64,000 nucleotides of DNA from Corynebacterium sp. 122RC1. Lineage in GTDB: Bacteria; Actinomycetota; Actinomycetes; Mycobacteriales; Mycobacteriaceae. The position numbers and the translations under genes were made by a program. The notes beneath the pieces are model-generated. The model was not told the DNA's origin and did no database searches. It saw only the letters and a program-made list of their open reading frames with translations. Position 1 is the stretch's first letter. The number at the start of each line of letters is the position of its first letter. This document shows positions 50,664 to 60,604 of the stretch, piece after piece. The DNA lies in the NCBI RefSeq assembly GCF_024580955.1, contig NZ_JANIKD010000006.1, positions 1-64,000 on the forward strand, given 5' to 3'.

Positions 50664-52483
50664 CGTCTCCTGAAACACACCAGGACAGCCTGCTGCAGGA
50701 TAGCCTCAAGCCGGCGAGCGTCCGTGAAGTTTTGCGCTACCTGGCAACCTTGGATCATCCGCTCAACCGCAAGTGGTGGTTGGGGATGAGCTTGCTCAAC
50801 CTCGTGGTGTTGAGCTTTATGGTGTCCACCACCACGGTGCTCGGCTACTCAGTGGATGTGGTCACGGGCACCCCGGTGTGGCCCTTCGGTGAAGGCACTG
50901 ATGCGCTCGTTGGGGTCATTGTCACGGTGTGTCTACTCTTCTTGGCGGATGCCTTGGGCAGGGCAGCTTCGAGCTATTTCATTGGCAAAAAGTTACGCAC
51001 CTTGGCGGTGGATCTTCGGCGGAAAACCCTGCACGCGGTATTGCAGGCGCCAATTCCCGCGATCATGGAGCTGGGTACAGGCAACGTGATCACCCGCATG
51101 ACCAGGGACATTGAAGAACCGCTGCGGATTTTCGGCTGGATTGGCCAGAGGATCTTCCTCACCGCGTTCCTCCTCCCGATGACCTTCATTTCCCTGGTCT
51201 TGTTGGATTGGCGCTTCGGCCTGGTGGTAGTCCTGATGATCGCCATTATGTACTTGCCCGTGCGCGCCGTGATTGTGAGGCTGCCGGAGTACGCCAATTC
51301 GGTGTCTGTGGCGGAGTCGCGCCGTAACGCAACGCAATTGGATACGCTGCGCGGCCTCGGCACAATTCGCGCGTTTGGGTTCGGCACCTGGGCTGCACAG
51401 CGCTTTGAACGCGACTCCTGGGTAGCAGTCCGCGCCGAGGCAACCAAACTGCCGCTCATTCTCCGGTTGCTGCAATTCGGCCAACTCGCCTACGCCCTGT
51501 GGTTCCTAGGCGTGCTGTTCGCTGCGATCTGGCTGGTCCAGGAGGACGCGATTACCTTGGGCCAGGCGTCGGCAGCGGTGTTTTTGGTCTTCCGCGCGGA
51601 AGTGCACATCTTCAACGTGATGTTCTTTACCGGGGAAATCCAGCAGTCTTTTACCTCCCTGGGGCGCGTGGTTGCGCTGGCAACGATCAACCCCGAAAAG
51701 AACCTCCCTTACCCCGAGCCACTCAACGAGCCGGTGGAAATCCGGATGTCAAACCTGGGTTTTGCCTACAGCCATGGCGCCAAGGTGCTCGAAGGACTGA
51801 ACCTCACCCTGGCCCCCGGCAGCACCACGGCGCTGGTGGGCACGTCCGGAGCGGGAAAATCCACCCTGGCACAGTTGATCGCCGGCCTGCATGCCCCCAC
51901 CGAGGGCAGCATCACGGTGGGCGAGCACAACATTGCCCAGGTAGACCCGGATTGGGTGGCACAAAACATCACCCTGGTGTCTCAGGAAAATCACGTGTTC
52001 TCCGGCACGCTACGCGAGGACTTGCGCCTGGCGGCTCCAGAGGCTTCCGACGAACACCTGTTGCACGCCCTCGCCGAGGCAGGGTTGGATCAGGAAAGTG
52101 TGGCGTTCCAGCGCGCGTTCCCTCAGGCGTTAGACACACTCGTGGGGGCTAATCACCACGAGCTCCCTCCCGAAATTGCCCAGCACATCGCTCTAGCCAG
52201 GGTGGTGCTCAAACAGCCGAAGGTGCTCATTTTGGATGAGGCAACCAGTGAGGCCGGCAGCGATACAGCCCAGGCGTTGGAGGATGCAGCCACCAGGATC
52301 GTTGCGGGTTCCACCGCGCTCGTGGTGGCCCACCGCCTTAACCAAGCCGTGGACGCGGACCGAATTCTGGTGATGAGTGAGGGGAGCATCGTGGAAGATG
52401 GCACGCACGCGGAGCTGCTCGCACTTGGCGGGCGCTACGCACAGTTGTACGCGCGGTGGAGTGGGGGTAACCAAACTGTGTGA
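50660..52483 (+). CDS. ABC exporter subunit with intact Walker A/B but degenerate signature
   Basis: A 607-residue exporter half-transporter: six helices (about 45-345) and a full-length ATPase domain. Walker A is [13 protein letters not shown] (residues 394-402), the Q-loop SQENHVFSG, Walker [15 protein letters not shown] with the catalytic Glu, and the H-loop VVAHRLNQ. The signature LSGGQ, however, reads LPPEI (502-506). Combined with the upstream subunit, one ATP site is complete (Walker A/B from this protein, LSGGQ from the partner) and the other is lost. ATG 50660 overlaps the upstream stop; GTG 50651 is the alternative. Confidence 0.9.
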   Translation: MTSPETHQDSLLQDSLKPASVREVLRYLATLDHPLNRKWWLGMSLLNLVVLSFMVSTTTVLGYSVDVVTGTPVWPFGEGTDALVGVIVTVCLLFLADALGRAASSYFIGKKLRTLAVDLRRKTLHAVLQAPIPAIMELGTGNVITRMTRDIEEPLRIFGWIGQRIFLTAFLLPMTFISLVLLDWRFGLVVVLMIAIMYLPVRAVIVRLPEYANSVSVAESRRNATQLDTLRGLGTIRAFGFGTWAAQRFERDSWVAVRAEATKLPLILRLLQFGQLAYALWFLGVLFAAIWLVQEDAITLGQASAAVFLVFRAEVHIFNVMFFTGEIQQSFTSLGRVVALATINPEKNLPYPEPLNEPVEIRMSNLGFAYSHGAKVLEGLNLTLAPGSTTALVGTSGAGKSTLAQLIAGLHAPTEGSITVGEHNIAQVDPDWVAQNITLVSQENHVFSGTLREDLRLAAPEASDEHLLHALAEAGLDQESVAFQRAFPQALDTLVGANHHELPPEIAQHIALARVVLKQPKVLILDEATSEAGSDTAQALEDAATRIVAGSTALVVAHRLNQAVDADRILVMSEGSIVEDGTHAELLALGGRYAQLYARWSGGNQTV

Positions 52484-52526
52484 AGTGCACCGCTTCCACG
52501 AGTGCAATGCTGTAAAACTGAAACGT

Positions 52527-53051
52527 ATGAGTGACTATGCACAAGATTCCCGCTTCCCGGGGCCAGATCCTTACGCCCCGCTGAAGGATCTCCCCACGTT
52601 CACTTTGGTGTCTCACGACTTGGAAAACGGTGCCAAGATCGCGGAGCAGCACCTGGGTGGAAACGACGTTTCCCCCCACCTCGCGTGGTCTGACCTGCCA
52701 GAAGGCACCAAGTCCATCGCAATCACCTGCTTTGACCCGGACGCCCCTACCGCGGCTGGTTTCTGGCACTGGGCCGTGTGCAACATCCCGGTGAGCACCA
52801 CCGAGCTCGCCCAAGGCGCCGGCACTGCTGAGCTGGCCCTCACCTTGAAGGGTGACTCCGGAAAGGTTGGCTACTACGGTCCGCAGCCCCCAGCAGGCCA
52901 CGGCCCGCACCGCTACCTCTTCGCTGTGCACGCCGTAGACGTCGAGGAGCTCGATATCCCCGCTGATGCCACCCCAACGGTGTTGGGCTTCAACCTGTAC
53001 TTCCACTCAATTGCGCGCACCGTGCTGTGGGGCTGGTACCAGAATGACTAA
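52527..53051 (+). CDS. PEBP-family (YbhB/YbcL) protein
   Basis: A 174-residue phosphatidylethanolamine-binding-protein-like protein. Conserved pieces are GNDVSPHLAWSDLPEGTKSIAITCFDPDAP (CR1 with DPDAP), GFWHWAVCNIP and GPHRYLFAVHAVD (CR2 GPHRY). It has no signal peptide, so it is cytoplasmic. Bacterial members have no settled function. ATG 52527 starts the protein at MSDYAQDSRFPGPDPY; a TAAAAC element eight bases upstream is a possible weak -10. Its stop overlaps the next gene by eight bases. Confidence 0.92.
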   Translation: MSDYAQDSRFPGPDPYAPLKDLPTFTLVSHDLENGAKIAEQHLGGNDVSPHLAWSDLPEGTKSIAITCFDPDAPTAAGFWHWAVCNIPVSTTELAQGAGTAELALTLKGDSGKVGYYGPQPPAGHGPHRYLFAVHAVDVEELDIPADATPTVLGFNLYFHSIARTVLWGWYQND

Positions 53052-53433
53052 TGATTCTCCAAGGCAGGCTCCCATCTCCAAGGGTTTCCGCGTTGGTGGT
53101 GCATTAGTGGCAGTTGCGTTTGCAATGTTCATCTTCGGCGTGATCTCAGTGTTCACCGACGGATGGATGGCGCCATTCCCCGTCACGCCACGCTTCCTCC
53201 TCATCATTCTGGCAATTGCCCTGCTCGGCGGCTTTGCCACGATGAACCGCAAGGATGAGGGTGGGATCGTGAAGGTAGTCGCCCTCGCGGTAGCATTACT
53301 GTTGGTGGTTTTGGGGCGCTTTATCCCAAACGAGCCTTTTGCATATTGGCAGCAATACTGGCTCCTTCTCTACGCCGTGGGTGCGTTCCTCGGAGCGATC
53401 CTCATCCGCAATAGCGCTGCGGGTAGGCAATGA
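53044..53433 (+). CDS. Small four-helix membrane protein, unknown function
   Basis: A 129-residue protein with four predicted membrane helices (about 18-40, 49-66, 76-92, 103-122), a short cytoplasmic N-terminus and a basic end. I do not recognise the family. The start at ATG 53044 overlaps the PEBP gene by eight bases, so the two are translationally coupled. A clear terminator follows 20 bases after the stop. Confidence 0.82.
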   Translation: MTNDSPRQAPISKGFRVGGALVAVAFAMFIFGVISVFTDGWMAPFPVTPRFLLIILAIALLGGFATMNRKDEGGIVKVVALAVALLLVVLGRFIPNEPFAYWQQYWLLLYAVGAFLGAILIRNSAAGRQ

Positions 53434-53453
53434 GCGGAAGCTAAGAAGAAAAT

Positions 53454-53484
53454 GCTGGTCGGAAGGTTCCCGGCCAGCGTTTTT
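53454..53484 (+). terminator. Rho-independent terminator
   Basis: GCTGGTCGG (53454-53462) pairs with CCGGCCAGC (53470-53478), followed by GTTTTTC. It ends the PEBP/membrane-protein transcript and lies 10 bases before the convergent pyrD stop. Confidence 0.88.
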
Positions 53485-53493
53485 CAGCTCTAG

Positions 53494-54603
53494 TTAGCCC
53501 AAAGTCCACGGCAATTTGGAGCCCACCGCTTGGTCAATGCTGTTCAGCCCATGTGCGCGCAGTTGCTTGGCGATGCCCAGGTGGATGTCACGGATCCAGT
53601 CCGGCCCACCGTAAATCATGCCGGTGTAGCCCTGCAGAAGCGAGGCACCCGCAGCGATGCGCTCCCAGGCCTGCTGCGGAGTGGAAATACCGCCAACGCC
53701 AATGAGAACCAGGCGCCCACCCACGCGTTCATGCAGGCGTTCCAGCACTTGCATTGCGCGCTCGGCCACCGGGGCACCAGAAATGCCACCTGCGCCCATG
53801 GCTTCCACCTCGGCCTTCGGGGTGTTCAGTCCCTCGCGGGAGATGGTGGTGTTCGTTGCCACGATGCCGGCCAGCCCGAGCTCCAAGGCAAGGTCCGCCA
53901 CTGCGTCCACGTCCTCGTCGCTCAGATCCGGGGCGATCTTCACCAGCACCGGCACCTGTGTTGCCTCCTGCACTGCGCTAAGGATTGGGCGCAAAGACTC
54001 CACTGCCTGCAAATCCCGAAGCCCTGGGGTGTTGGGGGAGGAGACGTTCACCACCAGGTAATCCGCGAGGTCACCAAGCAATGATGCCGAGCGGCGATAA
54101 TCATCCACCGCTCCTTCAGCAGGCACAACCTTGGTTTTGCCGATGTTGATGCCAATTACGGCGTCGCTGCTGCGGCGGCGCAGGTTCTGCGCAACTTCGG
54201 CTGCACCCGCGTTGTTGAAGCCCATGCGGTTGAGAATCGCTTTGTCCTGCGGCAGGCGGAACAGCCTCGGCGTGGGGTTGCCAGGCTGCGGGGAGGCAGT
54301 CACGGTGCCCAGCTCCGCGTAGCCAAAGCCTACCGACGCCCACGCGTCCGGCGCCTCACCGTTCTTGTCGAAGCCCGCCGCAAGGCCAAGGGGTGCCGGG
54401 AAGCGCACCCCGAAGACTTCCTGGCTCAGGATTGGGTCATCCACACTCACGACCTTGCCTACAGCAGTGCGCAGCGGAGCGGCTACCTGCAGCCCGTGCA
54501 TGCCCTGGGAGATGATGCCGTGGATGCGCTCCGGGGATAGCTTGAACATGCCGCGAAGTGCCATTTGGTATGCACGGACACGCAGGTCATGGAATGATGG
54601 CAT
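53494..54603 (-). CDS. pyrD: Dihydroorotate dehydrogenase (quinone), class 2
   Basis: A 369-residue class 2 enzyme that oxidises dihydroorotate to orotate, passing electrons to quinone at the membrane. Seen are [23 protein letters not shown], the substrate loop [10 protein letters not shown], the catalytic serine in [13 protein letters not shown], the FMN site VLIGVGGI and [16 protein letters not shown]. The N-terminal helical extension for membrane association is present. ATG 54603 is preceded by GAGGAG; the longer upstream frame lacks such support. It follows the lipoprotein gene by 47 bases on the same strand. Confidence 0.96.
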   Translation of the reverse strand: MPSFHDLRVRAYQMALRGMFKLSPERIHGIISQGMHGLQVAAPLRTAVGKVVSVDDPILSQEVFGVRFPAPLGLAAGFDKNGEAPDAWASVGFGYAELGTVTASPQPGNPTPRLFRLPQDKAILNRMGFNNAGAAEVAQNLRRRSSDAVIGINIGKTKVVPAEGAVDDYRRSASLLGDLADYLVVNVSSPNTPGLRDLQAVESLRPILSAVQEATQVPVLVKIAPDLSDEDVDAVADLALELGLAGIVATNTTISREGLNTPKAEVEAMGAGGISGAPVAERAMQVLERLHERVGGRLVLIGVGGISTPQQAWERIAAGASLLQGYTGMIYGGPDWIRDIHLGIAKQLRAHGLNSIDQAVGSKLPWTLG

Positions 54604-54650
54604 AGGTTTTCTCCTCTTGTGCTGCGGGTGAAACGTCTTTCGGGGGGGTG

Positions 54651-55688
54651 TTAAAGGTCGATGATTTGCAATCCGGCCCCGCTCGCGGAGCTCAGCACCA
54701 CCTGATTGCCCACAACGGCGAGGTGTTGGGCGTCTGCAATGGTTTCCCAGGTTGCGTCCAGCTCCGGGGTGCCGGTGTTGAGCCGGTAGGAGGACAGGGT
54801 GTTTGTTCCGGTGGAGGCAACCAAGGCTCGCTGGCCCTGGGCATCCCAGGCGGTGGACCACGGGCCTTCTGCTACGGGGGTGGTTTGGTGAAGGCGGATG
54901 AAATCCAAGGACTGGTACACGGCGAGCTGGTTGCCCACGGTGTCCGCGGCCAGGAACATGCCTTGCTCACCTGCGGAGATCTCGCCTACACCTAAACCGA
55001 CGCGCAGCATCGCCCCGGCGCGGTGTTCTTCAAGTTCGATGTCTTGGATGAGGGTCTTTTCGCGGTTGATTCGCACCACGGCGTCGCTGCCATCGGGGCG
55101 AGTGCTCAAGGCCAGTTGGGAGGTGGTGCCTTCCACTGCGAAGGGCTTCGCGGCCTCATCTGAACCGTCTGCAGGAACCACTACCGCCTGGTTTGTCTGG
55201 GTGGAAGCGGCGATGATGTTGGCGTCACTACTGAGCACGGCGAGGTCGTAGGACCCACCCAGATCAATGGGTGAGGGGAGTTGCGTATCAGCAGGGTCAA
55301 TCAGGTATGCGCTTTGGCCACAGGCGAGCACAAATTTCCCGCTGGAGGCCGCAACGCGCCCGCATTCGCTTGGGAGTGTGATGCTGGCTGCGTCGTCAGC
55401 GCGAAACTCCTCCAGGGTGCCGAGCTTGAGGCCATCCTGGCTTCGCACGGCAAGCGTCTGCCCGATCACCTCGATTTCCGCCAGCTTCTCGCCGAGTTCG
55501 AGAACCTCGCCGTCGGGGGTGTTCGAAGCAGGGGAGGCAACCGGGGTGGCGTTGCCCATGGCGCCGGTGAGTTCCTCGGTGTTGAGCTTGGACTCCACTG
55601 AGGTGCCGCAGGCGCTGAGCAGGAGTGCGGCGAGCGTGGAACCCACAGCGAGGCGGGTGATGTGGCTGAAGCTGCGGTCTCGATTCAC
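54651..55688 (-). CDS. Lipoprotein, possible beta-propeller
   Basis: A 345-residue lipoprotein. The signal peptide ends in a lipobox, LLLSAC (Cys near 24). The mature part consists of short repeated beta-strand units (for example [52 protein letters not shown]), which suggests a beta-propeller, though I could not assign a family. GTG 55688 was chosen because -10 TAGGCT (minus strand, 55697-55702) lies eight bases before it; the longer frame has a non-signal-like N-terminus. The pyrD gene follows on the same strand. Confidence 0.82.
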   Translation of the reverse strand: MNRDRSFSHITRLAVGSTLAALLLSACGTSVESKLNTEELTGAMGNATPVASPASNTPDGEVLELGEKLAEIEVIGQTLAVRSQDGLKLGTLEEFRADDAASITLPSECGRVAASSGKFVLACGQSAYLIDPADTQLPSPIDLGGSYDLAVLSSDANIIAASTQTNQAVVVPADGSDEAAKPFAVEGTTSQLALSTRPDGSDAVVRINREKTLIQDIELEEHRAGAMLRVGLGVGEISAGEQGMFLAADTVGNQLAVYQSLDFIRLHQTTPVAEGPWSTAWDAQGQRALVASTGTNTLSSYRLNTGTPELDATWETIADAQHLAVVGNQVVLSSASGAGLQIIDL

Positions 55689-55711
55689 AATCTGCAAGCC
55701 TATCAGGTGGG

Positions 55712-56677
55712 CTAAAGGGTAACGTCGTCCAGTGCTGCGAGAATGCTGCGAGGAATGTGGACTTGCGCACTTTCCAGATACTCCTGCAACTGCTGCGGGG
55801 TGCGCGGGGTGGAAACGATCGCGCTCACGCCCGGTTGCTGGCGCACCCACGCGCTCGCGGCAACAGCCATGGAGATGCCCAAACCCTCTGCTGCGGTAGC
55901 GAGGGCGGCGAGGGCTCGGAGCACGCGGTTGGCCCTCTCGCCATTCTCACCGTTTTCACCGCCGGTGGTGGCTGCGAGCAACGCGTGGACGTCGGTATGC
56001 TGCCCGCGCGCGGCCCTGGAATCCTGAGGGATGCCGTGCTGGTACTGGCCGCTGAGCACGCCGTGCGCGATCGGAGCCCCCGCAATCACTCCGACGCCCA
56101 GGTAGCTCGCTGCGGGAATCAACTGCGTTTCGGCGCCGCGGGCAAGCAGGTGATATTCACTCTGCGCGGCAACCAGCAGGTGGGGGATCTGGCTGTGCAG
56201 CAGCGCCAATTGCCAGCCTTCGTAGCCGCGAACCCCGGCGTAGCGAACTTTGCCCTGGTTGATCGCAGTGCTCAGGGTGTGTGCTACTTCCTCGCAGGGG
56301 ACCTGCGGATCCCAGTGACCCACGGTCCACAGATCGATGTGATCCACCTGGAGGGAGCGCAGCGCGTGATCCAGTTCCGCGAGCAGATTGCGCCTGGAGG
56401 TATCCACTCGATGCCCGTAGGTTGCTCGTTCATCCACGCCAGACGCAACGGAAAGCACCAGTTCATCGCGATCCTTGTTGATGCCGGTTGCGGCGGCTGC
56501 GGTGGCGAACATGGGGAACGCGTCAGGGGCCAGCTCCACAAAGTTGCCGCCTTGTAGGTGGTATTGCTGAAGCATCGCGGTGGCATCGTCTTGGCTCGTG
56601 CCACGGCCCCATGTTTGGGTGCCTAAACCCAGGTTGGAAACTTTTAGTCCGCTGCGACCCACTGGTAGATACTTCAC
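55712..56677 (-). CDS. Aldo/keto reductase-like protein with altered active site
   Basis: A 321-residue AKR-fold protein. The opening [20 protein letters not shown] and later [23 protein letters not shown] and [14 protein letters not shown] (cofactor end) are clear AKR features. The catalytic tetrad seems broken. The usual D-x-x-x-x-Y segment reads [11 protein letters not shown] (Glu for Asp, no Tyr), the catalytic Lys position reads LVLSVASG, and only His121 (TVGHWDP) is recognisable. It may be inactive or specialised. GTG 56677 was chosen because -10 TACTGT (minus strand, 56685-56690) is seven bases upstream. It diverges from uppP. Confidence 0.82.
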   Translation of the reverse strand: MKYLPVGRSGLKVSNLGLGTQTWGRGTSQDDATAMLQQYHLQGGNFVELAPDAFPMFATAAAATGINKDRDELVLSVASGVDERATYGHRVDTSRRNLLAELDHALRSLQVDHIDLWTVGHWDPQVPCEEVAHTLSTAINQGKVRYAGVRGYEGWQLALLHSQIPHLLVAAQSEYHLLARGAETQLIPAASYLGVGVIAGAPIAHGVLSGQYQHGIPQDSRAARGQHTDVHALLAATTGGENGENGERANRVLRALAALATAAEGLGISMAVAASAWVRQQPGVSAIVSTPRTPQQLQEYLESAQVHIPRSILAALDDVTL

Positions 56678-56708
56678 TTGCTTCACAGTAGTGGTAGCGT
56701 TGCACCTT
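56678..56708. promoter_or_regulatory. Abutting divergent promoters, AKR-like gene / uppP
   Basis: The start codons are 31 bases apart. The two -10 hexamers, TACTGT (minus strand, 56685-56690) and TAGCGT (plus strand, 56695-56700), are separated by only four bases. Both transcripts should be leaderless, and polymerase cannot occupy both promoters together. Confidence 0.65.
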
Positions 56709-57587
56709 GTGAATTCAGATATCGCCATCCTTGCCCAAGCCCAAGTTGGCGCCACCACTGACATGTCCTGGTGGCAAGTGATCGTGCTCTCCATTGTGCA
56801 GGGCCTCACGGAGTTCCTCCCCATCAGCTCCTCCGGGCATTTGCGCATCGTGTCCGAGCTGTTCTGGGGCCAAGACGCCGGCGCCTCCTTTACCGCCGTG
56901 GTGCAGCTCGGCACCGAACTCGCTGTGTTGGTGTTTTTTGCCAAAGACATCTTCAACATCGCATCCGGCTGGCTGCGCGGGCTGTTCAACAAGCACGCCC
57001 GCGGTTTTGAATACCGTATGGGCTGGATGGTGATCCTGGGCTCGATCCCGGTTGCGGTGATCGGCTTTCTGGCCAAGGACTATATACGCGATGCGCTGCG
57101 CAACCTTTGGATTACCGCCACCGTGCTCGTGCTGTTCTCCTTCGTGTTCATCGCTGCGGAGCGCTGGGGCAAGAAGAACCGCGGCTACACCGAACTTATG
57201 TACAAAGACGCCCTCATCATGGGTTTCGCTCAGTGCCTCGCGCTGATCCCAGGTGTCTCCCGCTCCGGCGGCACGATCTCCGCAGGTCTGTTCACTGGCC
57301 TTGACCGCGAGGTTGCGGCACGCTTTTCCTTCTTGCTGGCTATCCCAGCGGTGTTTGCATCCGGTTTGTTCTCGCTTCCCGACGCTTTCAATCCCACCGC
57401 CGGCCAAGCGGCAACCGGGGCCCAGCTCCTCGTAGGCACCGCGATTTGTTTTGTCCTCGGCTACGCCTCAATTGCTTGGCTGCTCAAGTTTGTTTCCAAT
57501 AATTCCTTCGCCTGGTTTGCCGCGTACCGCATCCCGGTGGGCTTGGCTGTGATGGGCCTGCTGGCAATCGGCGTGCTGCAGCCATAG
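56709..57587 (+). CDS. uppP: Undecaprenyl-diphosphate phosphatase (UppP/BacA)
   Basis: A 292-residue polytopic membrane phosphatase that recycles the C55 lipid carrier for wall synthesis and gives bacitracin resistance. Family motifs are [18 protein letters not shown] (Glu-rich motif 1) and [14 protein letters not shown] (motif 2 with catalytic Ser/Arg). About eight helices are expected. GTG 56709 was chosen because -10 TAGCGT lies eight bases before it; ATG 56763 inside the frame would remove the usual N-terminal extension. mshC follows after 106 bases. Confidence 0.95.
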   Translation: MNSDIAILAQAQVGATTDMSWWQVIVLSIVQGLTEFLPISSSGHLRIVSELFWGQDAGASFTAVVQLGTELAVLVFFAKDIFNIASGWLRGLFNKHARGFEYRMGWMVILGSIPVAVIGFLAKDYIRDALRNLWITATVLVLFSFVFIAAERWGKKNRGYTELMYKDALIMGFAQCLALIPGVSRSGGTISAGLFTGLDREVAARFSFLLAIPAVFASGLFSLPDAFNPTAGQAATGAQLLVGTAICFVLGYASIAWLLKFVSNNSFAWFAAYRIPVGLAVMGLLAIGVLQP

Positions 57588-57594
57588 CCGCCAG

Positions 57595-57639
57595 AGCAGG
57601 CATAGCAGCCTTAGCAGGCGTTACGGTGGGATAGCAGGC
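57595..57639 (+). repeat. AGCAGGC repeats between uppP and mshC
   Basis: AGCAGGC or AGCAGCC occurs at 57595-57601, 57604-57610, 57613-57619 and 57633-57639. The first three form 9-base tandem units and start just after the uppP stop. Confidence 0.65.
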
Positions 57640-57693
57640 GAGTGCTCAGTGGGGGATGGGCGCGCTGGGTTGTGGCACGCTAAGGTGTGAATC

Positions 57694-58968
57694 ATGCATT
57701 CATGGCCTGAACCTACCGTTCCAGTTCTCCCGAAGGAGTTGGTGCCAACCTCGGTGCTGGAGTTGTATGACAGCTCGCACCGGGCTGTGACCCCCGTGGA
57801 CGTGAGTGGGCCAGAGGTGGGGATGTACGTGTGCGGTATCACCCCTTATGACTCCACGCACCTGGGCCATGCGGCCACGTACTTGGCCTTTGACCTCGTG
57901 TACCGCCAGTTGTTGGCCCGCGGACACAAGGTGCATTACGTGCAAAACATCACCGACGTTGACGATCCACTCTTTGAGCGCGCTGAGCGCGACGGAGTGG
58001 ATTGGCGTGAACTTGGCAGCTCCCAGATTGACCTGTTCCGCAGTGACATGGAGGCACTCAGCGTGCTCCCGCCGCGCGATTACGTCGGCGCCATGGAGAG
58101 CGTGGACGAGGTCGTGGCAATGGTGCAGCGTCTGCTCGAGGTTGGGGCGGCGTACCAGCTTGTAGGTGATGAATACCCAGACATCTACGCGAGTATTTCT
58201 GCCACGAGCCAGTTCGGTTATGAATCTCGCCTGGACCGCGCACAGATGCTGGAGTTGTTCTCCCAACGCGGTGGGGACCCCGAGCGCCCTGGCAAGCGTG
58301 ATCCGCTCGACGCCCTCTTGTGGCGCGCCGAACGCCCTGGTGAACCAGCGTGGCAGGCGCCGTTTGGTGCGGGTCGCCCTGGCTGGCATGTGGAGTGTTC
58401 CGCGATCGCCACCAACCGCCTGGGTGCGCACTTTGCCATTCAGGGCGGCGGCAGCGACCTGCTGTTCCCGCACCACGAGTTCTCTGCGGCCCACGCAGAG
58501 GCGGCGCACGGGGTGCCGAGGATGGCCAACCACTATGTGCACACCGGAATGATTGAGCTCGACGGCGAAAAAATGAGCAAATCCCTGGGCAACCTTGAGT
58601 TCGTCTCTCGGCTGCGCGCGAGGGGAGTACACCCTAGCGAAATCCGCCTGGGGCTGTTCGCCGGGCACTACCGGACGGACCGCAGTTGGAGCGAGGAACT
58701 CCTCCAGCACGCGCAGCAACGCAGGCAACTCTGGGCACAGGCATGCAGTGCGGCTACTGACGTCACCTTGGCCCACAATCTCATTTTTGAAGTCTCCGAC
58801 CTTTTGGCCAATGACCTCAACACCCCAGCTGCATTGGCCGCGGTAGACGCGTGGGCACACGAGCAGCTTGAGCAAGCCACCGTTTCAGGGACGGAGGCTG
58901 AGGGGGATTCGGAAGCGGGCATTGTGGTTGCCCAAGCCCTGGATGCATTGCTTGGAGTGAAGCTATGA
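57694..58968 (+). CDS. mshC: Cysteine:glucosaminyl-inositol ligase MshC (mycothiol synthesis)
   Basis: A 424-residue class I cysteinyl-tRNA-synthetase-like ligase that joins cysteine to GlcN-inositol in mycothiol synthesis. Visible are the Zn/cysteine site [17 protein letters not shown] with its HLGH (HIGH-like) motif, [16 protein letters not shown], and KMSKSLGN. It is shorter than CysRS, lacking the anticodon-binding domain, as expected. The -10 TAAGGT (57681-57686) ends seven bases before ATG 57694, so a leaderless transcript is likely. Its stop overlaps a small gene downstream. Confidence 0.96.
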   Translation: MHSWPEPTVPVLPKELVPTSVLELYDSSHRAVTPVDVSGPEVGMYVCGITPYDSTHLGHAATYLAFDLVYRQLLARGHKVHYVQNITDVDDPLFERAERDGVDWRELGSSQIDLFRSDMEALSVLPPRDYVGAMESVDEVVAMVQRLLEVGAAYQLVGDEYPDIYASISATSQFGYESRLDRAQMLELFSQRGGDPERPGKRDPLDALLWRAERPGEPAWQAPFGAGRPGWHVECSAIATNRLGAHFAIQGGGSDLLFPHHEFSAAHAEAAHGVPRMANHYVHTGMIELDGEKMSKSLGNLEFVSRLRARGVHPSEIRLGLFAGHYRTDRSWSEELLQHAQQRRQLWAQACSAATDVTLAHNLIFEVSDLLANDLNTPAALAAVDAWAHEQLEQATVSGTEAEGDSEAGIVVAQALDALLGVKL

Positions 58969-59348
58969 CGCAGAACCGCCCGCTTGCCCCTGAGCTGTTG
59001 GATGACCTGCTTGCCACGCTCGAAGCCGTTGCAACCGGCTCCTACCTGCGCCCAGAGGAGCGCGAATACTGGGAACAGCCATTTCCGGCTAATGCCGTGG
59101 GTGAACTTGAGGCCATCCTGCGCGGTTTTCTCAAACAAACCTATGAGGTGGGGGTGGATCCTTCGCAAACCACCGCAGCGCTCATCGAAACCCTGGATGC
59201 GTTCAATGAACGCTACTTCTGGATGGTCATCGATAACGAAGAGGAGGTGGAGCTTCACCAATTCATCGAGGTTGCTTGGCAGGATGCGGGCTACGGAGAC
59301 ATCGGTGAGCTGCCGGCCTTCGGCGGGGATGAAGCCACAGAGGACTAG
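58965..59348 (+). CDS. Small acidic hypothetical protein coupled to mshC
   Basis: A 127-residue acidic protein with no signal peptide or membrane segment. It starts inside the mshC stop (ATGA), so it is translationally coupled to mshC. The sequence is mostly helical in appearance, with a central [22 protein letters not shown] segment. I do not recognise the family. The coupling suggests a role near mycothiol synthesis, or simply a passenger in the operon. Confidence 0.82.
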   Translation: MTQNRPLAPELLDDLLATLEAVATGSYLRPEEREYWEQPFPANAVGELEAILRGFLKQTYEVGVDPSQTTAALIETLDAFNERYFWMVIDNEEEVELHQFIEVAWQDAGYGDIGELPAFGGDEATED

Positions 59349-59367
59349 TGGCCGTGTCTCCAAGTTT

Positions 59368-59426
59368 CAGCACCATTTGTGGGGGTGCTGTAGCTCACTA
59401 AAGCTCACTGAAGCTCACTGAGTGAG
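59368..59426 (+). repeat. Hairpin and tandem AGCTCACT repeats upstream of the cutinase gene
   Basis: CAGCACC (59368-59374) pairs with GGTGCTG (59384-59390), possibly ending the mshC transcript, though no T-run follows. Then three 10-bp units containing AGCTCACT (about 59391-59420) end in the palindrome CTCACTGAGTGAG (59414-59426). They are a candidate operator for the secreted cutinase-like gene. Confidence 0.6.
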
Positions 59427-59491
59427 ATATTCAGTTTCAAATAGTGTTCAATAGTTCCTAAGTCTGCACCTTTCCCTCAAAGGAGCTCACA

Positions 59492-60517
59492 ATGGGAACA
59501 CACAAGCCTCAACTTCGCCCTCTTGTCCGCCGTCTCGCCGCAATCGGCCTAGCCGCGGTGAGCTGCGCAGGCGCCGTGCTGGCGTCGGGAAGCGGCGCCC
59601 AAGCCGCCCAAGCTGACACAGCTGCCCATGTCCAAGCAACCCAGCCTCAGGAATGCGCGCCGCTGGTGGTGGTGGCGAGCCGCGGAAGCAACCAGAACAA
59701 GCCGGAGCAGTTGGGAACGGACAACCTTTCTCCCAACCTCCGCGGCTTCCTCAATTCACTCAATGCGGCGCTGGCCGCGCATCCAGATGCGGAGGCCCGC
59801 GCGTTGGCGCCGCTGCCAGTGATCGCGCTACCGCCGAGCCAGTACCCGGCGGAGATTCCTTTTCCGGAGTACCTGGAACACTTAAGCCTTTCGGGGTCCT
59901 CGGAGGCGCGCGTTGACCTGCGGGAAAAGGGGCCACGCGGGGTGGCTCGTGAAGTTGCGCAGGGCTTCAACACGAGCATGGACATGGGGATCGCCCACAC
60001 CAAGGCGGCGATCGAGGCCTATGAGCGGGACACTGGGTGTAAGCCAAACTATCTGCTGGCTGGCTACAGCCAGGGCGTATTGGTGAACAATGCCGTGGAA
60101 CCTTGGCTCTATGAGCGGGTGACGGCGCGAGGGAACACAGTGACTGCCATGACGTTGGGCGATCCTTTCCAGCCGGTTTCCGGCATTCTGGCCGAGACGG
60201 CTACGTTGCCCAACCTGCACGGATACCTTCCGATTCCGCTCTACCTGCCGGACCAGCGGATTTCGCACCTGCGTCTATGCTTCGCCGGGGATTATGTATG
60301 CCAAATGGGGCTCAGTGGGCTGATACCGGTGGACCTAGGGCGGATTAATATTCACGCGCATTACTTTGATCCTCAGCGCGAGGCCGGGAACATCACCGCC
60401 GGGTCTATGGCGGAAAACCTCATGCTGTTCCCGAAGCACCGAGCGCAGGAAGCTGAGTTCATCTCCCAAGCCACCCAAGTGGTGCTGCGTACCGTCCGCG
60501 CAGGTAAAACCAACTAG
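59492..60517 (+). CDS. Secreted cutinase-family serine esterase
   Basis: A 341-residue exported alpha/beta hydrolase of the cutinase family, members of which act as esterases or lipases in mycolate-containing bacteria. The signal peptide carries an RR pair and ends near AQA (about residue 38). The nucleophile Ser193 lies in LLAGYSQGVLV. The Asp and His of the triad are likely in the CFAGDYVC and INIHAHYF segments, with Cys pairs (56-region and 120s-260s) able to form disulfides. ATG 59492 is preceded by AAAGGAG. It is somewhat larger than fungal cutinases, as is normal here. Confidence 0.9.
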   Translation: MGTHKPQLRPLVRRLAAIGLAAVSCAGAVLASGSGAQAAQADTAAHVQATQPQECAPLVVVASRGSNQNKPEQLGTDNLSPNLRGFLNSLNAALAAHPDAEARALAPLPVIALPPSQYPAEIPFPEYLEHLSLSGSSEARVDLREKGPRGVAREVAQGFNTSMDMGIAHTKAAIEAYERDTGCKPNYLLAGYSQGVLVNNAVEPWLYERVTARGNTVTAMTLGDPFQPVSGILAETATLPNLHGYLPIPLYLPDQRISHLRLCFAGDYVCQMGLSGLIPVDLGRINIHAHYFDPQREAGNITAGSMAENLMLFPKHRAQEAEFISQATQVVLRTVRAGKTN

Positions 60518-60604
60518 GAGCAGATCGGGGAGGGGTGTTTGCGGAGCGCGCTCGCGGCCCCGGTGCTTGGCGGTGCGGAGGCGGGGCGTGCGGGTGGAGG
60601 TTCA

